DNA of 56,709 bases, from assembly GCA_902489745.1 (NCBI GenBank), contig CABUBB010000014.1, forward strand, positions 1 through 56,709, given 5' to 3'. This document shows positions 49,666 to 56,709 of the stretch, in pieces. This stretch comes from Metaruminococcus_A sp003150405. GTDB taxonomy: Bacteria; Bacillota; Clostridia; Oscillospirales; Ruminococcaceae. The notes below the pieces were generated by a model that worked only from the letters and a program-made list of their open reading frames with translations, was not told the origin of the DNA and ran no database searches. Numbering within the stretch: position 1 is the stretch's first letter; every line of letters starts with the position of its first letter. The translations under genes were made by a program, and so were the position numbers.

Positions 49666-50817
49666 TTACATCATGGAACGGTAAAGAGCCACAATGTCTT
49701 CCTTTGTGGGATCCTTGGGATTGCCGGGAGTGCAGGCGTCCGCCATGGCAGAATCCGCCAGGAAGTCGATGTCCTCTTCTTTCACGCCCACTTCACTGAC
49801 CTTCTGGGGAATTCCCACGTCGATGCCCAACTGACGGACAGCATCCACCGCCGCCTTCCGGTATTCTTCCTGCGTCATCTTTTCAACGCCCTCCACTCCC
49901 ATGGCAACGGCTATATCCTTATACCGTTCGCCGGTCACAGAGGCATTATATTCCAGCACATAAGGCAGGATAGTGGCGCAGGCCACACCGTGGGGAGTGT
50001 CATACATAGCGCTGAGGGGATGGGCCATGCTGTGCACGATGCCAAGCCCCACATTGGAAAAGCCCATGCCTGCAATATACTGGGCAATGGCCATCTGTTC
50101 CCTGGCCTCAGGGTCGCCCGCCACAGAAGCCCGCAGATTCTTTGCGATCATAGCGATAGCCTTGATATGGAGCATGTCGGTCAATTCCCAGGCTCCCTTG
50201 GTAATGTAACCCTCGATGGCGTGCGTCAGAGCATCCATGCCGGTGGCGGCGCAGAGGCCCTTGGGCATACTCATGACCATATCCGGGTCGATAATGGACA
50301 CAACCGGGATATCGTGGGGATCCACGCATACAAATTTGCGGCGTTTCTCCACATCGGTGATTACATAGTTGATGGTAACCTCAGCGGCTGTGCCGGATGT
50401 GGTGGAAACAGCGATAATAGGCAGGCATTTGTTCTTTGTGGGAGCAGTACCCTCAAGGCTGCGGACATCCGCAAATTCCGGGTTGGTCATGATTACAGCA
50501 ATGGCCTTGCTGGTGTCGATGGCGCTGCCTCCGCCTACGGCTACAATGACATCGGCCTCTTCTTTTTTGCAGAAGGCCACGCCCTCCTGCACGTTTTCGA
50601 TGGTGGGGTTGGCCTTAATGCCGTCGTAAACAGCATATGCAATGCCAGCCTTATCCAGCACATCCGTCACTTTAGTAGCGACCTTGAATTTCAGAAGATC
50701 CGGATCCGTGCAGAGCATGACTTTCTTGCAGCCACGGTTTTTAACCTCGTTTGCAATTTCCTGAATGGCTCCCTTACCGAAATAGGATGTTTCGTTGAGC
50801 ATAATTCTGTTTGCCAT
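49666..50817 (-). CDS. fucO: Lactaldehyde reductase (1,2-propanediol oxidoreductase), iron-dependent
   Basis: 383 residues from ATG 50817 after AAAGGAGG; the longer frame of 415 has no ribosome site. Collinear with E. coli FucO as I recall it, including MANR-LNET at the start, NPEFADVRSLEG, GTAAEVTINYVITD-EKRRKFVCVDPHDIP and ALTHAIEGYIT-GAW. Iron ligands are expected in GMDALTHAIEG (Asp, His), SMAHPL (His) and DTPHGV (His). NAD-binding GGGSAIDTSKAI. Reduces lactaldehyde from fucose or rhamnose breakdown to propanediol, consistent with the fucosidase at the left end of the window. Related class III alcohol dehydrogenases cannot be fully excluded. Confidence 0.9.
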   Translation of the reverse strand: MANRIMLNETSYFGKGAIQEIANEVKNRGCKKVMLCTDPDLLKFKVATKVTDVLDKAGIAYAVYDGIKANPTIENVQEGVAFCKKEEADVIVAVGGGSAIDTSKAIAVIMTNPEFADVRSLEGTAPTKNKCLPIIAVSTTSGTAAEVTINYVITDVEKRRKFVCVDPHDIPVVSIIDPDMVMSMPKGLCAATGMDALTHAIEGYITKGAWELTDMLHIKAIAMIAKNLRASVAGDPEAREQMAIAQYIAGMGFSNVGLGIVHSMAHPLSAMYDTPHGVACATILPYVLEYNASVTGERYKDIAVAMGVEGVEKMTQEEYRKAAVDAVRQLGIDVGIPQKVSEVGVKEEDIDFLADSAMADACTPGNPKDPTKEDIVALYRSMM

Positions 50818-51194
50818 GAAATGCAGCCTCCTTTTAAAAATATGTAATTGTATTGGTTTTTTTCCATATTTTCCCCTTAGGGGGACAAGTTCATTATATC
50901 CCAACTCTATCAATTTGAAAAGAAAAAAGCGTCAAAAGCAAAAAAATTTTCCTTCCGTTTACAGTTTGTTTCATGTTTTATTCTTTCCTTCATTCTCCGC
51001 ACACGGCTCACATCCATACGCCCCCGGCAGAGCGTCTTCAATCAGATTTTCACTAACCAAGAAACCCAACCAGAATGCAAAAGAGCCTGCACACAGAGAG
51101 TGCGCAGGTTCTTTCACTGTAATCTGTAGAGAATGAGAAATCTGCTGAGTCACATCATTCCGGGCAGCCAAGCTCCCCAACATTGGAACTTATT
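50818..51194. other. Intergenic region between fucO and the dipeptidase
   Basis: About 375 bases without a gene. Contains an inverted repeat (GAGCCTGCACACAGAGAGTG / CGCAGGTTC, near 51083-51110) that could end the dipeptidase transcript. No coding frame with a ribosome site. Confidence 0.4.
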
Positions 51195-52646
51195 TTAAAT
51201 TTCCACATCGTTCAAGGCGATAAGACCCATACAGAAAATTTTCATAGCCTTGAAGAGGCTCTCTAACCGGAGACCTTCATCCGGCTCGTGACCGCCGCCA
51301 TGACCGGGAAGGAACATGGGATGCTCCAGCCCTTCGCCTGGAATTCCCATCCCAAAGGCGAATGCTCTGGGAAGCTTTCTGGCATAGGTGCCGCCTGCCA
51401 TTACATAGGGTTCTGTCTCCATGCCCGCAATCTCATTGAATACGCCTGTGAGAAGATCCACGGCCGGATGATTCCGGTCGAAGTAATTGGGTTTGCTGTC
51501 CCGGATCAATTCCTGCGAAAAGCCTCTGCGCCGGGCAGATTGGCCGATGGCCTCAATGATCTTCTCAGAATCAGCCTCAATAGGATATCGAATATTAAAA
51601 TGCATCCACAGGCGGCCGTCCTCTTTTTGGCCGAACATGCTCTCCACACAGCTCAGCCTGCCGGAAATTTCGTCGCTGCACCGGATCTGCAGGCCGCGGC
51701 CATAAAAATCCTGCCCGGCTTCACAGAGATACATGAATTTTTCCGCGTCCTCATCTGAAAGGGCCCCTGCATACAAAAGTCCCTTGGCAAGCCGTGCAAT
51801 GGCGCTGACGCCCCCATCCGGGAAAGCCGTATGCCGGGAAATCCCCCTGGCTGTGAGCCTATAGGAATCTTCCTTCTCCTCCGCCACAATCTCCTTGGGA
51901 AGAAGCTCCAGCGCACCTTTCACCCGATCCGTCTTTTTCAGCACGATCTCCGCAAAATCCGGAACCATATTGCTGGCTACTCCGCCGGAAAGAGAGAGGA
52001 CATCCCCGCTCAGAGGTTCATCGGAAACCAGATTGGTCTCGATAATTCCCTTTTCCCCATAGCAGACAGGGAAGCCGCAATCTGCTATGATGGACATCTT
52101 CGGGCAGGGATAGTTTTCGGCGTAATACTCCATATCCGTCATGCCCCGCTCCTCATCGCAGCCGAAGAACATGCGCAGGGGGTGCTTCAGTTCGATGCCC
52201 AACTCATCCAGGCACTGGATGCAGTACATGGTGCCAATGGTGGGGCCCTTGTTGTCCTGGGAACCCCGGCCTACGATATAGCCGTCCTTTTCAAAAGGCT
52301 CATAGGGAGAAAACTGCCAGTTGTCCCCCAGAGGGACGACGTCCAAATGGCCCCAGAAACCAATGCTCTCTTCCACGGGCCCTCCGCTTTTCTCCCGCCA
52401 CATGCTGCCGCAGTAGTAGTCATAGTTTTCCGTCTGAAAGCCGTGTTCCCGGCCGATTTTCATCATTTCCTCCAGAACCTCCCGGCAGGGCTTCCCAAAG
52501 GGCTTTACCTCCGAATGGGGGTCTGAAACGCTGATGATCTTCACCAGCCGCAAAATATCTGCTGTGATCTGTTCCCTGTGGTCGTCGATCCACTGGGAAA
52601 TCTTCTCCATACACTCTCCGTTTACCGGTGTTTTGCTCGCACTCAA
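51195..52646 (-). CDS. M20-family dipeptidase (Sapep/PepV type)
   Basis: 483 residues. Di-zinc peptidase with GFWGHLDVVPLGDNW (first His-Asp), GRGSQDNKGP (bridging Asp), DEERGM (catalytic Glu) and a C-terminal GHGGGHEPDEG (His ligand). The large lid domain insertion and length fit the Sapep/PepV group that cleaves dipeptides or beta-Ala-His. Start: TTG 52646 with a strong AAGGAGG eight bases upstream, or ATG 52610 with a closer GGAG; the former is taken. Cytoplasmic, monocistronic. Confidence 0.9.
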   Translation of the reverse strand: MSASKTPVNGECMEKISQWIDDHREQITADILRLVKIISVSDPHSEVKPFGKPCREVLEEMMKIGREHGFQTENYDYYCGSMWREKSGGPVEESIGFWGHLDVVPLGDNWQFSPYEPFEKDGYIVGRGSQDNKGPTIGTMYCIQCLDELGIELKHPLRMFFGCDEERGMTDMEYYAENYPCPKMSIIADCGFPVCYGEKGIIETNLVSDEPLSGDVLSLSGGVASNMVPDFAEIVLKKTDRVKGALELLPKEIVAEEKEDSYRLTARGISRHTAFPDGGVSAIARLAKGLLYAGALSDEDAEKFMYLCEAGQDFYGRGLQIRCSDEISGRLSCVESMFGQKEDGRLWMHFNIRYPIEADSEKIIEAIGQSARRRGFSQELIRDSKPNYFDRNHPAVDLLTGVFNEIAGMETEPYVMAGGTYARKLPRAFAFGMGIPGEGLEHPMFLPGHGGGHEPDEGLRLESLFKAMKIFCMGLIALNDVEI

Positions 52647-52957
52647 TACAAAAGCCTCCTTCTATGACCAGTATTCATATCAGGTAAGCCGCCAAAGTAC
52701 GCGGCTTTTCCAAGATAGTTCCAGTATACTCCATGAAAAGGAAAAAGGGAAGGGGGAAAGAAATGAGAATAATTTCAACTATATTTTTATATTTAAAATT
52801 TGCATAAAAATTATTTTTCTTGTTGTGTATTTTTATTATATAAAATCAGAAAAAAGCATGTTATTCTTTTATTAAAGATATTAATATAGAATTTTTATAA
52901 AGAGGTGGATCCCGTGTATTAGGTATATAAAAACCTGAATCATCATATTGAGAAAAA
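52647..52957. other. AT-rich divergent intergenic region
   Basis: About 310 bases, very low GC from 52740 on. No gene or defensible regulatory motif seen beyond a TATAAA-like box near 52839. Confidence 0.4.
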
Positions 52958-53371
52958 ATGAAAAAGATTGTAAGTCTGATTTGTGTTCTTGCTCTTTGTA
53001 TAACCGGTTTGAGTATGGCGGCCTCTGCACAAGTAGTAGAGGGATATACAATCACTACCGCTACTTCTAAAGATGGGGCTTGGATTGATTCAAATAAATC
53101 AAAGATAGGTTATGATGTAACTTCTGTGACCTGTTCTGTATCTAGCGCCCAAGCGGCTCTTACTCTGTATCTAAAAAGCTACACCAATCCTTTTTACGGG
53201 TACCGTTGCTCCCCTACTTATTTAGTTAAAAGGGGAAGTCAGTATGAGTGTAAGTGGGATAATCTCAAAGTAGGTCCGTATTTGATTCATATGCAGGCTC
53301 AGAATAATGTAAACTCAGGTAGCCAAAAAGTAAATGTCGTTGTATATGGAGATTTCGGAAATATCCTATGA
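52958..53371 (+). CDS. Small secreted protein of unknown function
   Basis: 137 residues. A classical Sec signal peptide (MKKIVSLICVLALCITGLSMAASA) with probable cleavage after ASA gives a mature protein of about 113 residues. No lipobox, anchor or cell-wall sorting signal. The mature part has two Cys pairs' worth of residues (VTCSVS, YRCSPT, YECKWD) and alternating beta-strand-like segments ending in VVVYGDFGNIL. Much lower GC than the genes on both sides, so possibly acquired. Directly upstream of the ABC transporter by 30 bases. Not obviously a bacteriocin, but a secreted product handled or sensed with the transporter is possible. Confidence 0.7.
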   Translation: MKKIVSLICVLALCITGLSMAASAQVVEGYTITTATSKDGAWIDSNKSKIGYDVTSVTCSVSSAQAALTLYLKSYTNPFYGYRCSPTYLVKRGSQYECKWDNLKVGPYLIHMQAQNNVNSGSQKVNVVVYGDFGNIL

Positions 53372-53401
53372 CAAAATAATCTAAAAGGAAGGTGTTTTCT
53401 C

Positions 53402-54076
53402 ATGGCTGTCATTCAGGCAGAAGGCATCCAGAAGGTTTACGGGACGGGGGACGTGCGGGTGCATGCCCTCCGGGACTGCAGCATACGAATCTCCCAGGGG
53501 GAGCGCCTGGCCATCACAGGGGACAGCGGCGCCGGGAAATCCACTCTTCTGCATATCCTGAGCGGGCTGGACGCCCCCACGGAGGGCCGGATCCTCTATG
53601 ACGGGCAGGATATCGCCGCCATGGAAGAAAAGGAGCTGGCGGCCTTCCGCCGGAAGCATATCGGCTTTGTGTTCCAGGCCTATAACCTGGTGCCCGAGCT
53701 CACAGCCTGGGAAAACATCCTTCTCCCCCATCTGTTGGACGGCACCCCGGCGGACGAAGCCTATCTGAAGGAAATCTGCGGCTCCCTGGGCATTGGGGAC
53801 CGCCTGCGCCACATGCCCTATGCCCTTTCAGGCGGGCAGCAGCAAAAGGCAGCCATCGCCCGGGCCCTGTGCCATAAACCTCAGGTGGTGTTTTGCGACG
53901 AGCCCACCGGCAACCTGGATTCGGAAAGCGCCGAGGACGTGATCCGGCTTTTAAATGAGCTTTCGGATACGCTGGGATTTTCGCTGGTGATAGTGACCCA
54001 TAACCTGGAGATCGCCGGCCGGTATGAAAGGCGGGTCACGGTCAGGGATGGGAAGGTATCGGGTGATCTGACATGA
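53402..54076 (+). CDS. LolD/MacB-type ABC transporter ATPase
   Basis: 224 residues: Walker A GDSGAGKST near 38-46, VFQAYNLVPELTAWENI (Q loop, family-typical), signature LSGGQQQKAAIARAL, Walker B VVFCDEPTGNLDSESA, switch His in VIVTHN. Partner of the FtsX-like permease downstream, whose start overlaps its stop by four bases (ATGA). Such pairs export or sense peptides, lipoproteins or antimicrobials. Confidence 0.93.
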   Translation: MAVIQAEGIQKVYGTGDVRVHALRDCSIRISQGERLAITGDSGAGKSTLLHILSGLDAPTEGRILYDGQDIAAMEEKELAAFRRKHIGFVFQAYNLVPELTAWENILLPHLLDGTPADEAYLKEICGSLGIGDRLRHMPYALSGGQQQKAAIARALCHKPQVVFCDEPTGNLDSESAEDVIRLLNELSDTLGFSLVIVTHNLEIAGRYERRVTVRDGKVSGDLT

Positions 54077-56613
54077 AAGTGCTCTGGCTGCTGAATCTCC
54101 GGTATATCGGTTCCCATCGGAAATTTTTTATCAAGTCCGCCGCCTGTATCATGCTGCTGGTCTGCGGGGTCTTTCTCGCCCTTTCCCTGCGGGATTCCTA
54201 TCTGCAGGCGGAAAGCGACGCCATGTATGCGGAATCCGGCCGGTATGAGCGAATCGTATACAACGCTTCCCCCGAAGCAGTAAAAAAACAGACGGAAGCC
54301 GGAAAAGAAGCGGGGCTGGGTTTTATCCACATGGAGGGAACCGTCCCGGTGGAAAATATGGATCCGAAGGCGTACCCCCTGTTGGGGCACATGGATGAAA
54401 AGGCATTCTATTATAAGCCCCTGTTGCTTTTGAAGGGCGACTACCCCAAAAGCGGGAACGAAGCCGCCCTGGAGGAAAGGGCCTATTACCAGCTGGGGCT
54501 GACGGCCTCCCCGGGGGAAAGCTTCACGATCCCCGTAATCGAAAACGGGAAAACCGTGGAAAAAACCTATACCCTTTCCGGCATTCTGAAGGATTACAGC
54601 GCCGACCTCCTGTTTTTAGACATGCAGTATGCAGACATAGCGGAATACAGGGTGGAGATCCACTGGCCCAATATCCTCACTGCCGGCTATGAGGAGGAGT
54701 CCGTTTCCGCAGTCAATATCCTGTGTGGAGACACGACTTCCGATCTGAGCGCCTATGGAGGCTGCCAGGTGAATAATTACCCCTCCGCCTCCGCATATAT
54801 CCAGGAAGGCACAGCCGTCATCAACGGGATTTTCTTCACCCTTACTCTCGCTTTTCTGCTGATCCTGGCCGTGGGGACCTGCAACATAGCCGAAACGGAT
54901 ATGAAAAACCGCAGGAGATACCTGATCATCCTGAAATGCGCAGGCGCGACTCCTCGGCAATCCCTGCTGCTCTTCGCGCTGCAGGCTTTTTCCCTGTGGC
55001 TGGTTTCCTTCTGCGCCGGGTGCCTGCTGGGGCTGGTTATGCTCTTCCCCGCCTTTTCCCTTGCCGGCGCTATCCGCATTTACGAAGTTGTGCCCCGGTT
55101 TACCATATCCGGCGAAGCATTTTTCCTTTCGGCGGGTATTTCCCTGCTATCGCTCCTTATCCCCTATCTGCTGAAAACGAAGCGCGTATACCAAAGCCGC
55201 CCCGTGGAGCTTATGCATGGAAAAAACCGCCGCAGTTTCATGGCCCACAAATTCACCACGGATTTTCCAAAGCTCTGGAACAGAGCCGTCAGAGGCTCCA
55301 ATTTCCTGAAGCGGCTCTCCTTCTCGGGAATGGTGGCGCTGCTGGCCATGATCACCGTATACGTGAGCTTCCTGTCGGTGGCCAGCGCCAGGGCCTTTTA
55401 CGAACCCCTGCTCAAGACTTTGGGGAAGGAGGATTACATCCTTCATTCTATCGGCAGTGTATCCACCCCTGTTGTATTTAATGTCCCCTTTCCTCAGGGA
55501 AGCGGCGCAACGGAAGAAATGGTGGATTCTATCCTGGATTCCGGCATTTTTGATGTGAACTGCATCGCTTCCGCCTCTTCCACCGTCCATTTCCAGAAGA
55601 TCGATCCTGCTGACGCAGGCAGATTTCAGGAATACAGCTTCAATTCCCTGGAAAAAGAGGATGAGCAGCGTCTGCTCTCTTACCTGGAGGACGGGGAAGG
55701 GTATGCAACGGCTCCCCTGCCCCTGTGCGCCGTGGATACGGCGACCCTGGAGCTCCTGCGCCCCTATGTGACGGCCGGGGAAATCGATACGGAAAAATTC
55801 CTGAAGGGCGAGATGGTTGTCGCCGACGGCGATATCTATGAGCTGGGGGAACCCATCGACGTGATCTCCCCCATCCTGCCGGAGGGCTCCACAGAATCGT
55901 ATATCAACGGGGAGCCCACCGTTCTGGAAAGGCAGGTCACAGTGGATGCAGTGATACATATCCCGGATGGGGAGGAAGCGGGGTATTCCCTTTCTACTCT
56001 CAGCGGTTCGGTCTTCTGCTCTTACCCCTTCCTTTCCGAGCAGAATCCCAACGCCCGGTGGGACTGCATATCCCTCAGCGTGAAAGAAGGCGCTTCCTTC
56101 GATAAAGCCAACGACATTATGAAGCGGGCCCTCAGCCAGTCCGTTTACTGCGCTATGGATGATACGGCAGCCATAAAGGCGCAATACATCAGCAGCCAGC
56201 AGCAGTGGATCACATTGTTTCTAACGCTTCTGGGGATATTGCTGTTCATTTCCATGATCTGCATTTTCCTGATCACCTCCGCACAGACGCAGAACAACAT
56301 GCACAGCTATGCCCTTCTGCGGGCTGTGGGGATCTCTTCCGGCGATATCGTCAGGCTGGAAATCCAGAACAATATCCTGGCGATATTCTGGGGATACGTT
56401 CTGGGCGCCGCTCTCGGCTTTGTGCTGATATGGAGCGGCCAGGAAGGCTGGAAGACGGTGGAAACCTCGGATATTTATTTCACCCATGTGCTTCCGGCGG
56501 CAGTCATAGTGTTCGTGCTCCTTATTCTGATTCAATATATCTCCGGTAAAATCATTATCTCCAGAATGTGCAAGAGGAGTGTGATGGATACCATACGGGA
56601 TATTACAAATTAA
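54073..56613 (+). CDS. FtsX-like ABC transporter permease
   Basis: 846 residues. First membrane helix near 17-37, an external domain of about 210 residues, three helices around 255-385, a second amphipathic linker and helix near 415-435, a large external domain to about 700, and a C-terminal FtsX domain with three helices between about 715 and 835. This is the ten-helix double-FtsX plan of the BceB/YtrF-like group rather than MacB. No BceRS-type two-component genes lie beside it within the window. Substrate unknown; resistance to peptides or lipoprotein handling are the usual roles. Confidence 0.88.
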   Translation: MKVLWLLNLRYIGSHRKFFIKSAACIMLLVCGVFLALSLRDSYLQAESDAMYAESGRYERIVYNASPEAVKKQTEAGKEAGLGFIHMEGTVPVENMDPKAYPLLGHMDEKAFYYKPLLLLKGDYPKSGNEAALEERAYYQLGLTASPGESFTIPVIENGKTVEKTYTLSGILKDYSADLLFLDMQYADIAEYRVEIHWPNILTAGYEEESVSAVNILCGDTTSDLSAYGGCQVNNYPSASAYIQEGTAVINGIFFTLTLAFLLILAVGTCNIAETDMKNRRRYLIILKCAGATPRQSLLLFALQAFSLWLVSFCAGCLLGLVMLFPAFSLAGAIRIYEVVPRFTISGEAFFLSAGISLLSLLIPYLLKTKRVYQSRPVELMHGKNRRSFMAHKFTTDFPKLWNRAVRGSNFLKRLSFSGMVALLAMITVYVSFLSVASARAFYEPLLKTLGKEDYILHSIGSVSTPVVFNVPFPQGSGATEEMVDSILDSGIFDVNCIASASSTVHFQKIDPADAGRFQEYSFNSLEKEDEQRLLSYLEDGEGYATAPLPLCAVDTATLELLRPYVTAGEIDTEKFLKGEMVVADGDIYELGEPIDVISPILPEGSTESYINGEPTVLERQVTVDAVIHIPDGEEAGYSLSTLSGSVFCSYPFLSEQNPNARWDCISLSVKEGASFDKANDIMKRALSQSVYCAMDDTAAIKAQYISSQQQWITLFLTLLGILLFISMICIFLITSAQTQNNMHSYALLRAVGISSGDIVRLEIQNNILAIFWGYVLGAALGFVLIWSGQEGWKTVETSDIYFTHVLPAAVIVFVLLILIQYISGKIIISRMCKRSVMDTIRDITN

Positions 56614-56669
56614 AGCTTAAAGGCATATAAAAAGGAGGGCCCGGTCTTCGTACCTGCACCTGTAAAATG

Positions 56670-56709
56670 AAAGTAGACACTCACAAAAGTGTGGGTGTCT
56701 GCTTTTTTC
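56670..56709 (+). terminator. Terminator after the FtsX-type transporter
   Basis: AGACACTCAC pairs with GTGGGTGTCT (G-T pairs allowed) around AAAAGT, followed by GCTTTTTT at the window edge. Confidence 0.75.

Overview
The window looks like a chromosomal segment of an anaerobic gut Clostridia (Oscillospiraceae/Lachnospiraceae-like Firmicute). The reasons are strong AGGAGG ribosome sites, TTG/GTG starts, sigma-A type promoters, many rho-independent terminators, a radical-SAM anaerobic sulfatase maturase, host-glycan and xylan enzymes, and a clostridial-type integrative element. This taxonomic call is inference; no rRNA gene is present.

Layout. 0.2-6.8 kb is a glycan locus: a sulfatase-maturing radical-SAM enzyme, a Cys-type sulfatase, a GH29 alpha-L-fucosidase, a RhaT-like sugar permease and a divergent AraC regulator. 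6.9-12.8 kb holds a Y-family DNA polymerase, a small conserved protein, a two-component system with a downstream membrane-anchored protein, and a membrane-anchored C39-like cysteine protease. 12.9-16.8 kb holds an AraC regulator divergent from a GH120 beta-xylosidase, then a GNAT acetyltransferase. 16.97-20.2 kb, just downstream of a tRNA-Leu(GAG) gene, is a repetitive cassette array: one DUF4417 head gene, followed on the minus strand by three recognisable C-terminal 'tail' modules (RHYTDH / NPHDH motifs) and four small paralogous partner proteins, with repeated flanks. 20.7-28.9 kb is housekeeping metabolism: a YbaK deacylase, the operon ilvB-cimA-leuC-leuD-leuB, and tyrA. 28.9-32.3 kb carries a GNAT protein, an MFS exporter and small unknown genes.

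32.3-48.8 kb looks like an integrative or mobilizable element with a metal-acquisition cargo. An AraC regulator diverges from an operon of two exporter-type ABC half-transporters, an MptD-like ECF S component, an EcfT, a double EcfA and a DtxR-family metal-dependent repressor. A broken winged-helix regulator, a TetR regulator and a second ABC half-transporter pair follow. Then come element genes: a broken cysteine-rich VLP gene, a RepA-N initiator, a TnpW-like protein and a TnpX-like large serine recombinase. Three copies of GTTAG-N6-CTAAC lie before the AraC gene, before the first ABC operon and before the second ABC pair; I infer that they are operators of the local DtxR-type repressor.

48.9-56.7 kb is again chromosomal in character: a flavin-reductase-like protein, a FucO-type lactaldehyde reductase (matching the fucose theme at the left end), an M20 dipeptidase, a small secreted protein, and a LolD/FtsX-type ABC transporter.

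The best candidate for an undescribed system is the DUF4417 head-plus-tail cassette array at 17-20 kb, which has the layout of a tail-switching polymorphic system. The second is the mobile, DtxR-controlled metallophore transport cargo with its shared operator.
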